From contig JABANP010000866.1 in NCBI GenBank assembly GCA_013115135.1, forward strand, positions 1 to 13,948: 13,948 bases of DNA, written 5' to 3'. The stretch comes from Perkinsus olseni (Eukaryota; Perkinsozoa; Perkinsida; Perkinsidae). The notes under the pieces were generated by a model. That model did not search any database. It had not been told where the DNA came from and saw only the letters and a program-made list of their open reading frames with translations. Shown here piece by piece: positions 1 through 8,700 of this stretch (positions within the stretch are counted from its first letter, which is position 1; every line of letters starts with the position of its first letter). The translations under genes and the position numbers were made by a program.

Positions 1-118
1 GAGTGGCCCTCAGAGCTGTGCTGCTCCTGCTTTCCTCTCTGTCTTCCGTTCCTCTCACAAACGTCGTATTGAGTTATCATCCGACTGAAGTGTGGTAGTA
101 CTCCCATCACCACCAACA
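1..118. other. Upstream leader of the finger-protein gene
   Basis: No coding region is supported here. The stretch is pyrimidine-rich at its start and leads into the ATG at 119. It probably holds the promoter or 5' untranslated region of the next gene. No TATA-like element is obvious. Confidence 0.4.
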
Positions 119-980
119 ATGCCTCCCACTTCCACTTCCGCTATTGACATCGACAGGCTCATCTTACAGGCTGCTGAAGTCCCTCTCGTCGATATGGCCG
201 ACCATCACCGGACGGAGGAGCCCCTTGCAGCGTCGACGGCTGTCCTCTCGGCAGCCTCGGCGTCCCGTCCACAGAAAAGTGAGTCGTCTGTGTGATCGAC
301 GGGAGGAAAGTGTCTTCCCCAGGGTCGCGTGGTCATGCCGTTTGTGAAGTCATCGGATGCACCAGACTGTCGAGGAAGGGTGACACGAATGAGAAGGCGA
401 GGTGACACTCCTTCGACGGCCACTCGTCATTCGACTCTTCCTCATCAGATTTTGCACTCGTCATGGCGGCGGCAGACCTTGCCGTTACCAAGGCTGTCAT
501 GTGGCTGCCCGGGGTCTCCTCGGATTTTGTTACAAACATCGTCATCATGGGGCGCTATGCGGCGGCCCGTCAGCAGCCGATGGTCGGAAGGGCTACAGTG
601 GAGATCGGTCATCCTCCAACAGCAGCTGCACATCCCCACAGTCAAGCACACAACGACACTTCGATGAGTTGCCTCTGCCCCTCCCCTCCGACGGGATTCC
701 GTTGAGGGTTGCTGGAAGTGATGGTAAGTTTGGAGGCTCGGCCAAAGCGTCTCATCGTCGCCCTTCAGGTTTGGGCGGCTGTTCGAGTATCAGCCTCGGG
801 ACCCGCCCTCCTCGTTCAGGGAGGCCTTCAGTGGAGTACATGGCGTTTTTATCTGATACGTCCATCTGTAACCGTGTAACATCTACCAACCTTGACGAGC
901 TTTTCCGTCTTCCACCTGCGTCTTGGTCGTCTGTGTCGGAATTCCAAACGCATACCCCCCAGCCTCTTCTGAAGTTTTAG
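119..980 (+). CDS. Tandem C-x4-C / C-x2-H zinc-finger protein, four exons
   Basis: Exons are 119-278, 323-401, 449-723 and 769-980, separated by introns of 44, 47 and 45 nt. All are GT-AG and every phase agrees, giving 241 residues. Finger 1 is C61-x4-C66-x15-C82-x2-H85. Finger 2 is C91-x4-C96-x10-C107-x2-H110. They are joined by the linker GGGRP, and another Cys follows at 117. The pattern, with GC after the first Cys and HGGG after the His, matches the small repeated knuckles found in oomycete, plant and protist proteins often labelled WRKY19-like. Residues 1-53 are low in structure (Ser/Ala/Thr). The region after residue 118 is Ser/Pro/Gly-rich and unrecognised. The fingers only appear after splicing, because introns 1 and 2 break the frame. 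The start is the first ATG in frame. A role in nucleic-acid or protein binding is inferred from the fingers only. The last intron is 45 nt with no stop, so it could be retained. Confidence 0.72.
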
Positions 981-1365
981 GCCGACATCATTCCACTGCA
1001 GCTACTACGTTCTAACTGGATGACACAACACTCATCATGCTACTACCCCCCACTTCAACAAGCCGCTCCTTCGAAAGCGGGTGAACATTTTTTCTTCTTA
1101 ACAGCTCTGCTTCTGCTGCTACTACCGCTACTGCTTCTCATCTCTCACGTCATTACCATTACGCTTCCGTGACTTGTCTGGTTTATCCATAAACCTTGCA
1201 TGTCTCGTAGCCTACGCTCCTACTCATGTATTTCCTCGAGCTATGCACTCAGTGTTCTCTCGCCGTTACACGTGATTGGCGTGAACGGCGGGAGGAGCCT
1301 CTATTCGTGGCGGTCTTTCCAACTCCGGAGGAGCAGCTGATAGTGTGCTCACGGTCTATGCAACA

Positions 1366-1394
1366 ACAACATTTACAATAACAACAATAACAAT
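1366..1394 (+). repeat. CAA/ATAACA triplet tract
   Basis: An interrupted CAA-type microsatellite (caacaacaac, then acaataacaacaataac). A short ATC run, atcatcatcatcat, follows at about 1460. Both lie in the spacer downstream of the finger gene. Confidence 0.7.
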
Positions 1395-2023
1395 TGCGAT
1401 TGCTCACCCCCAGTTGCCTCGTTTCCTGAGGTTCTCTGAGCTTTTCTTATGATTAGTGGATCATCATCATCATCGTCACGGAACAGACAAATTTCAGTAC
1501 TTCTCTCAGTACCTCCCTGGCTATGTGTTTCCGAGTGGGAACGGTTGTCGCATCGGGACAACAGAACTTGCCTGGGGGAGTTCTAAGGTGTGTCTCCGCG
1601 TACAAGAGAGCATGCGGGAATGAGGATATCATCGATCAGAGCGAGGGCAGCATGTCAATTTGAGTATAATAATTTGCGTGGTTATTACCCCATAGTTTAC
1701 ATTCAGTTTCATGAACTCGAGCGGTTTTCAAGCCAGGCGTTTCTGAGCCTTTTCGAAAGAAACTTAGGGCGGCAGGTGCTTGGACGCACGGCATGGGTGC
1801 CGTACGAGTATTCACCCGACCCGCGCGGGTGAATGTAACCAAGTTGGCACTGTCAAGCTCGAGAAACTGGTTTGCTGGCTGATACTGCACGAGATTGAAG
1901 TATACTGGTTGACACTGGATGGGATGAGACTGTACGGACTGGAGAAAACTAATTGGCACTCATCGAATTGTATTACAATTCGTCAACAGGAATCTGTTTG
2001 AGTGGAAACTGTACGGAAGAGCC

Positions 2024-2038
2024 CTGTACCTGGTACAG
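2024..2038. repeat. Perfect palindrome CTGTACC-T-GGTACAG
   Basis: Seven-base arms with a single-base centre. About 45 nt further on (2085-2102) is a second hairpin, CGGGGT...ACCCCG. Both lie in the 3' flank of the minus-strand secreted-protein gene, so a 3'-end or mRNA-structure role is possible but unproven. Confidence 0.5.
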
Positions 2039-2267
2039 TGTACAAATATGCGCCCTACGGGCTGCCACAGTCATGTTTACTGAACGGGGTTAATTTACCC
2101 CGGCACTGAGGAGTCGTCAGTAACAGTATGATGTTGGGTCTTCCGCAGCCAGCGGCAGCCTTTCCTTGACATTTAGAGGGTATGGGATTGACTGTTAAGT
2201 TGATTCACTCAACAACACTACATCCTATGACATCTTCTTCTATGTGTGAGACGATGATCGCCTCCCG

Positions 2268-3300
2268 CTAAATCAGGGATGGTGCGTCCCCTCGACGAGC
2301 AGCGGTATCAGGTAGAAGTGCTAGATTAGTGGACTCCCGCACCAGATAGACCTTCGTCTCCGTCGCATCATCCTTTCCGTATATAAGTGATATCAAGTCC
2401 TTGCTTTCCGCACATATCCTGGCTGGCACCTTCGATTGATCTTGCGAGGCTGGGATGGACGACGCATCGGATTGAAGCCGATCTGAACCATGACGCTCTC
2501 CTAAAGTGTAGCAATCTCTGTAGCTTCTCGCGTAAGTGTGCTCATCGACATCACCGACTCGGATGATTTGGGCCGCAACATAGTTCGTCAGTTCGAAACC
2601 ACGGACGGTGGACCGCCCCTCTATTCTATGGTCGAATACAATAGCGGCAGTCTGTTCCCCAACATCTGTCCCTGAGACTTCAACCTCCGTACGGGGATGA
2701 TCATCAAACTCAGTATCATCCTCGTTGGGCCACCTGAGATATTTCCCAGGTGTAATTACCAACGGGAGTACTCTATCCGGGTCGATTAGGATCAATTTGA
2801 TCTTAGTGAACTCTCCGGATTTCAAGCGCAGCTTGACACTTGCCGAACCTTCCTCAGTGCCAGGGCATTAAAAAATGTTTTTGCTCGAACATGCCGAGAT
2901 GCGGGAATCGCGTCGATACAGACGTTAAAAACACGCTCAGTACTAGATTTACGAACGGGCGTTTCCTGCGCAGGGCATAGCATTGGCTGTCTGATTTTCC
3001 CGAAGCTCTACTTCCTTCACCAGGCCCAACAGGCATGCTTATGGGGGCCAAGTAGTAGTTACTGACGAACAAAACTTGCCCGTCATAGTCTTCAAATCTG
3101 AGGTCGACTTGAATGCCGATCTTTGGCGCCTTCACCGTCATCATAAACCCTGCAAGGGTGGGTATCTCAGCACAAGTCCCGAGCATCCTGTAGAAGCCCA
3201 ATTGTAGAGGCACAGTCGAAGGAAGGCGACGAGGAGTGATAGTAGCGTCGACGACGTTGCTGATGGTCACGACCGCGGCGATCGTGGTGGCAGAGACCAT
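2268..3300 (-). CDS. Putative secreted protein, family member 1 (two exons)
   Basis: Exon 1 runs 3300 to 2953 (116 codons, phase 0). Exon 2 runs 2852 to 2268. Together they encode 310 residues. The 100-nt intron starts GTAAAT and ends CTGAG; an alternative in-phase acceptor lies nearer 2835, so the junction may shift by a few residues. The N-terminus, MVSATTIAAVVTISNVVDA, is a plausible signal peptide. The frame stays open upstream to 3468 with another ATG, but starting there would bury the signal sequence. Exon 1 ends in a Cys-Tyr motif (DSQCYAL, residues 104-110) just before the intron. Exon 2 holds a beta-rich stretch (FTKIKLILIDPD). Its C-terminal part has a Cys followed by DLISLI, then TKVYLVRESTNLALL, which resembles the C-terminus of the gene at 12675-13482. 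Function is unknown; export or surface exposure is inferred from the leader. Confidence 0.62.
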
Positions 3301-3692
3301 CTTTACACGCAAGCTAACAACTAACACTCGCCCGATTGCGGTGAAACTGTAAGATTCCCGAGCGTGAAGAAGCGTCCACAAGCGTGAAGAAGCTTCAAAA
3401 CGACAACTGGCTGTGAGAGACGGACTTAGTGAGAATACAAAACCCGAGTAGGGTCGTCTGCAGCGCAATTCAGAATCTGAAATTTCGAATTATAGGCCAT
3501 GAGATCTGATCTCATGTCGTAGTATCACCAACGCCTTACCCCAGCTCAATAATGTCTCTCGTTGGAACAAAATAGGGTATCCCTAACATAGTGGTCCAAT
3601 CACAGGGCGCGAACTGTAGAGAGACTACAAGGAAGAACAGGAAGGAGCTCGTCAGAGCAACACAACAATACATCAAATACAGACAGGCGACG
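3301..3692. other. Divergent intergenic region
   Basis: This lies between the minus-strand gene starting at 3300 and the tentative plus-strand gene at 3693, so it would contain both promoters. Apart from the 13-bp repeat pair at 3361-3393, I see no distinct element. Confidence 0.4.
3361..3393 (+). repeat. 13-bp direct repeat with 20-bp period
   Basis: AGCGTGAAGAAGC occurs at 3361-3373 and again at 3381-3393. The pair lies 60-95 nt upstream of the start codon of the minus-strand secreted-protein gene, in its 5' untranslated or promoter region. It could be a tandem duplication or a paired regulator site. Confidence 0.6.
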
Positions 3693-4039
3693 ATGATCTT
3701 CGCAGCTTATCTGTTCGCACTGGTGAGTAGACCGCTCATTAGCAAAGCCAAGTTGAAAGTCGCCACGCGGTGCTGCGCTTCCTTGGACGAAGATTTGTCA
3801 AGAAACCCACGCAATTCATGAACACAAGTGTATTCTGTGGAGGGATTGGCACAGAAGGCACTGTTGTCCGCCTTCCTCGGAGTCCCCACCCCAACCCGAT
3901 CGACGACCATGAGGAATCGGGACCATCGGTGGAAAATCTTCTTACACTACGCAACACCGAGGATTATGGTCTCACCGTTTGCGCGGCAAGACCTTTGAAA
4001 CGGTTAGATACGTGGCGTGCGCTACTCAAGATGCGCTGA
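3693..4039 (+). CDS. Tentative small secreted protein, two exons
   Basis: The ATG at 3693 opens a 10-codon hydrophobic exon, MIFAAYLFAL, that ends at 3722 directly before a strong donor, GTGAGT. The frame open from 3770 to the TGA at 4037-4039 can be joined in phase 0 through the AG at 3801-3802 (80-nt intron). This gives about 89 residues: a short leader followed by a basic-ended mature part with Cys in VFCGG and LTVCAA. The acceptor's pyrimidine tract is poor. Without splicing, the ATG frame ends after about 43 codons (VSRPLISKAK...). The gene would be transcribed divergently from the secreted-protein gene at 2268-3300, with about 390 nt between their start codons. I do not recognise the product. 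The leader and donor are the main reasons to believe it. Confidence 0.35.
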
Positions 4040-4051
4040 TATATTGCCCTT

Positions 4052-4073
4052 GCCAGGGATCGAACCGGGGACC
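4052..4073 (-). repeat. tRNA-like T-arm / B-box relic
   Basis: The minus strand reads GGTCCCCGGTTCGATCCCT followed by GGC, an intact B box (GGTTCGATCCC) in a near T-arm context. The same 19 bases recur on the plus strand at 5761-5779. No complete cloverleaf or matching acceptor stem was found, so a tRNA-derived SINE fragment or tRNA pseudogene is likelier than a working tRNA. Confidence 0.4.
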
Positions 4074-4526
4074 ACGTTGAGACAAGATTGATGCTTGTAT
4101 CTTTCGCGCTTATTTCATCTTTGGAGTTTTGTTATGCCAGTTGGCGAGTTCAAACGATCCAATCATTCTGCACTCCGTCCAAATGTTGTGAAGCCCAGCA
4201 TTGGGGGGCACTCAAGAGCAGTTAATAACGCGAAAGTAGCATAAAATTTGATCTGCTCTGGGTGCCTGGCCTAGTGAGCCGTTCGCAATTCTCTACAGGT
4301 GGAACCTATCAGATAACATCGTTCAGGAGCTCCAGTCATTAACACTGGCGAACCCTGCTTGGCCTCTTAAGCGTCAACCCCTCTTATTTTTCATTGCCAG
4401 TTGTCATTTCTTTCATTCATGTTTTATCGTCCCCGGATCTATGCAATAGAGAACCTCGCTCGGGCATTAAACGACAGGAACGAGCCTTGTATCCCGAGGA
4501 AGAAGCTCTCATACGGTAAGAAGTGA

Positions 4527-4577
4527 TGGTCGAGTGGGTTGCCGCTTGTGCGCTCTACCGGGAGGTCGTGGGTTCGG
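4527..4577 (+). repeat. tRNA-derived SINE-like head (A box and degenerate B box)
   Basis: TGGTCGAGTGG at 4527-4537 fits the A-box consensus. After about 32 nt comes CGTGGGTTCGG, a B box with a damaged 3' half. The interval resembles the head of tRNA-derived SINEs (GCGCTCTACCGGGAGGTCGT). No full cloverleaf can be drawn. Confidence 0.4.
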
Positions 4578-4868
4578 TTATCGGTATATAGTTTTCGATT
4601 CACTCTCCGAAATTGTACCAGTGATAATAGGTGGTCCTCCCAATCGTTCGGGTACGGTCCCTGCAGAGCTCCCTGGTCGTCTATCCCACTTGGCTTCATT
4701 ATAGTCATTAACTGCGTCCGTGTACTCATAGAGAATATCGATCATGAATAATTCCAACTCATTTCATGACATATGAGAGTCACTATCGTACCATCGTTGT
4801 TTTCGTAGACCGTATTTTTTCTCGGCATTGTCAGCTCTCCTTTCCGTGTTGCAAAGCTTTCTACGAAA

Positions 4869-5142
4869 ATGAGGGCGCCAACGGACGGTGTAGATTCTGT
4901 CTTAATCGGATATGAGCCCCAGGGGACTACGCGACAGCCTCTCGCGATTCTGCCTTCGAATTAGGATTCCGGCTTCTGAGTAACACGCCGTGCGTGCGTG
5001 CAGCAACGCTCTGTTCAGCAGATTTTGAATTGTTTCCTAACGTACAGGCACACCATCATCAACATCATCACCGCCGGGGCTGCATCGGGAAGAGACGTTC
5101 CTTACTCAACCTTCCCCAGTCCTCCCGAGCAGCAACAGGTAG
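4869..5142 (+). CDS. Possible 5' exons of the HPR gene (low confidence)
   Basis: One phase-consistent model starts at the ATG at 4869, with exon 4869-4889 (MRAPTDG) spliced at GTAGAT to an exon from 5048 to 5140. The second exon encodes a His-rich, then Arg-rich segment (HHHQHHHRRGCIGKRR) and ends at CAACAG before GTAGTA. That exon then joins in phase 1 to the exon beginning at 5558. The basic, Ser-rich sequence would suit an organellar targeting leader. Nothing conserved is visible, and frames 4998 and 4994 are both open across the second exon, so this is offered only as a candidate. Confidence 0.2.
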
Positions 5143-5557
5143 TAGGATCAGCGGCATGGTTTTCGGAGGGAGGGGCCGGCCGAGATTTCGTCAAATGCGC
5201 TGTATGTTGTTTATAATCTCTCCTTCAGAGACTACGTACTCCAGCCACAGTATTCAGCATCGTGGCAAGAGGAAAAAAGTAATACCGCTCCTTCCTCAAC
5301 TCATGTCGGTCTTACGACGTAATCTGCTCACGGAAGTGGGTATCCGAGTTACTTGTTGTGTGCTCTGAATCAGCGATGCGGTTATGAATTCTGAGAATAC
5401 TCGCTTCAACCTTTCCGTAGGAGAGGGCATTCCGAGTGATGGCCATCTCGGTCAACACTGTGTTTTCCTCTGGGTATTCCAATGAGCCTACCTGGGCCGC
5501 GTATCTTAGGGTTACCCGTGCTAGATACGAGATAGCTCAAGTTTGTGATCTTGTCAG
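5143..5557. other. Non-coding stretch upstream of the HPR gene
   Basis: No convincing coding sequence. It includes the first copy of a 13-bp repeat (5391-5403). The 103-codon minus-strand frame at 5406-5717 overlaps the proposed plus-strand exon 5558-5661 and has no recognisable features. Confidence 0.35.
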
Positions 5558-5703
5558 GAGAGGCTAGTCCTCTTTCTTCCGATCGGAATCTATTTGAAGG
5601 AGTTAGTCCAAGTATTCTGCAACTAATTCGGAAGGCCGCGGATAAGTACCCGCTGGACATGGTAGTAGCATCGGGCGAGCGCGCTTTGCGCTGAGAATAC
5701 TCG
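5391..5703 (+). repeat. 13-bp direct repeat pair exactly 300 bp apart
   Basis: CTGAGAATACTCG occurs at 5391-5403 and 5691-5703. The interval includes the proposed first HPR exon. The pair could be an old target-site duplication or a chance repeat; no terminal inverted repeats or tRNA-like head are visible inside. Confidence 0.55.
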
Positions 5704-8700
5704 TAACATCGACTCATAACCTCTCTTACGTTGGGTCTGTGATGGGGCTGGATAGATTTAGGTCCCCGGTTCGATCCCTAGGCTCGCCGTTTCGCAAGTG
5801 TAAGTGTTCATAAATTCGAATTTCTGACGATATACCCATTTCGGGATGGCTCGGGGAAGGGTTGACTCCGTTCAAATTTCTGGAAAGTTCGAAAGTTGTG
5901 GTATGGACGCTTGTTCACGGCAGAAGTGGGAATGCGATATTCATCGTCCGAAGAATAGTCAAATGATTCCCGTCATCAGTTAATCTTAGTTATATCGCAT
6001 TGTCCAATCTTGAAATCTTGCGTTTCCTCAACTTATCCCTCAGGAGTTCTGGCGGAAGTACAAGTCGGTACCGGCGATGGCCAACGTTCGAGACAAAGCT
6101 TCAATTCTGGAGATTCTCGAAAATTTTGCGATGATCCATAGAAAGCACATCTACCTCTTCCAGCGGCTCAAACACACTATAGTTGCCGGAATGGACAGCT
6201 GGACTGCTCCTGAACTCGCCAAGTAAGCTAACCTGTTTCGTATCTTACATGGTTCAAGCTTGGATACTTGATTCGTATCTTAGAGTTTGTGCATCCTGGG
6301 CCCAGCTTGGGTTCTTAACCGATCGATTCACTGAGGAGATATCGGATCGAGTCGTAAAGACAATCAACTTGTGCGACGCGGAGGCCCTAGCGAGGTAAGC
6401 TGCGAATCATCGACAACCGTTCATACCAGTTCATCAGACTACTGGATGCCTACGCTTCAACAAGGACGAGACATTTGCGAGCCCCACTGAAGGCATTGGC
6501 CGAGACCAGTCTCAGGAGGATTGATGATTTCACACCGCAGCAGCTGTGTCTGCACTGCTCTAGTTTTGCACGGTAATGGTAATTTCGGGCCGCTAATATC
6601 ATACCAAAATTTCCGTAGTGATTTCAGTAATGCCCGACTCGGAGAGGTCAGCGTTTTCTTTAGTCGAAAAATTGTTTTGGTTGAATAAATTGAAATTCTA
6701 TTAGAATTCGGAGAAAAGTTGATGAAATTTCGGAAAATTTATTCTCGTTTCCCGCGGTGCTTTATTCATATGAAGAATCATTCTCGTGGGCGGAGTTTCG
6801 GGTAGAATTTTGGGGATTTTTTTGTTCTCGGAAAATTGAAGTACATGTTTGCTGATTCGAAACGCATGAGCTTTCCCTCCTGAGGGGAACCATCTCTCTG
6901 TAGCGATAAGTTGGGGAAAATTTGGTATATCGGAGAGATCAAAATATTGACGATTGATTCCTCAGACTGAACTTGGCGTACGAGCCGATTTTTGATGCAA
7001 TCGCCGACAGGCTCGGAAAAGCGGGAGAAGAAGCGTTGAATATCATAGCTTTGGTAGTAGTGCTGGGGCGGTCTGTAATCGATCACGCGATCGATTTGGA
7101 CTTTCCTCAGGCCCCAGAGGACAGCGATCCCCTAGCAGTGTTGTCAATGACCGACCCAGGGGCGGTGTACAGCGCCCGAGACGTGGCTCTGGCTGCGTAT
7201 TCGTTTGGCAAGTTGGAAGGTGTTGATGCCACCCAACAGACCCCTATCGTCATGTCCACTACTGGAGGCCATCGGAATGACATCTCGGCGAAGGCTTTCG
7301 ATGCATTAGCGGTGCTGGCTACACGTAGGTCGAAGTTGGCTTGCCGCTACAGCCGTCTCATAGCCTTCGATAAGCGTGACTGATGCGTGTAGCTTGGTTG
7401 TATTGATTATAACGTGGATTTATAGGAATTGGTGAATTTACGGTATGAAATTATGGAAAGTTTTGGGAGAAATTTTATCTTTGACTCGTGAAACTTATAC
7501 GAGAAGGATGAAGGAGACGATGAGCGTCGACGATCGACAATAGCTCATGCCATTATCGCTCCGCTGACGGGTGCGAGCGGCTCATACCATTCCCTCACGT
7601 TATTCTGCGAGAGGCTCGATTCCGCCATCGACGCCGCAGCGGCAGCACCGATTCACTTGGGACGATTCTCCGTCGAATTCGCGCCGGTCCGATAACAGTC
7701 TCGTTGCTATGCAACCTTACTCATCCGCTCGGCCGTTGCGCGCGATTTTCCAATCTTTCGTTCGTTGTCTCATAAGGATGAGGGATCAATTCAACTACTA
7801 CATCCGTTCATCTCCATTCTGAATGTACACGGTAGAACTGGTATTCAATTCAGCTCGTTCCTCATCTTTCTTCAGTTGTCCTTCGTGACTGCACTGCTCG
7901 GGAGCTGCAGATGCTAGCAACGGGATTCGACAGACATCGACACCACACACCAGTTGAGGAGAGAAAACCGTTCGATTCTGATCTGTTGAGGGCGATGGGG
8001 GCGCAAGCTAAGAGAAGGATCGCCCAGTTCTCGGCGGAGAGTCTGGTAGTACTGCTGGGAGAGTAATTTTGTGGCGCGTGACGTTTTTTTGGCGGTGCGA
8101 GGTTCAAATACATCCCGTTTTGTCGGATCGGTTAGATCATTTGAATATTATTTGTTATCATTGAAATTGATGCTTTGACCTTTTGCCGTAAATTTTCTAT
8201 ACTTCTCCGAAGAAGGAGAACTTCCAGAATCGCTGAGTTTTCACCATGTTGGACTGTTGTCGAGTAATACTCGCCGTAGCATAACCCCAGCGCCGTACGC
8301 TCCGTATCGTGTCTACTGGTTGGCTAATTTTCCTGATCTGCATCCAGGTTCTCTTCCTGCGTTCCTTCTCGAATCTGTGTTCGAACTCGCCCGATCGAGA
8401 CGAGCTTATGGACCTGCTTCTGTCGAGGGTATCTTCTCATCTGCCTCGAGCCGTGTCGACCTTCAAGGTGATAGATTTGATTACTACACTGCAAGTCTAC
8501 GCAAGGAGAGGTAGTACCAACTTTTCACCAAATCTCCCGACGGTATTCTTCTTCGCTACTTCCGCGGATTCCTTCGTAGTTAATATTTTCTGGCGTTCGT
8601 CGTTTAATTGGCAACTTCACTAAACAACTTCAGGAAAATACCACTTGACCGTTAGTAAATCAAGTGCATACGTTACGAGCGCTTCGTGGGCTCGAACTAA

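Larger units (their letters stand above)
981..2267. other. Spacer between convergent genes, no supported gene
   Basis: This stretch holds the presumed 3' ends of the finger gene and of the minus-strand gene at 2268-3300. It contains CAA/ATC/CTG triplet tracts and short palindromes. The open frames at 1590-2001 (both strands) have no recognisable domain, no splice-consistent partner and unlikely composition. I see no RNA gene. Confidence 0.5.
4040..4868. other. Spacer with tRNA-like relics
   Basis: No gene is supported. The stretch contains two sequences resembling internal promoter boxes of RNA polymerase III genes (see 4052-4073 and 4527-4577). The open frames over the second are typical translations of tRNA-derived repeats and are not taken as genes. 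Confidence 0.4.

Noticed and set aside
1636..1959. 107-codon minus-strand open frame in the first spacer
   Set aside because: No recognisable domain, no splice-consistent extension, and an equally open frame on the other strand.
4439..4729. 96-codon minus-strand open frame
   Set aside because: It runs through the tRNA-derived SINE-like head; such frames are typical translations of repeats.
5406..5717. 103-codon open frame on the minus strand
   Set aside because: It overlaps the proposed plus-strand exon 5558-5661, which reads as HPR-like and is in phase with its neighbour; the minus frame shows no domain or leader.
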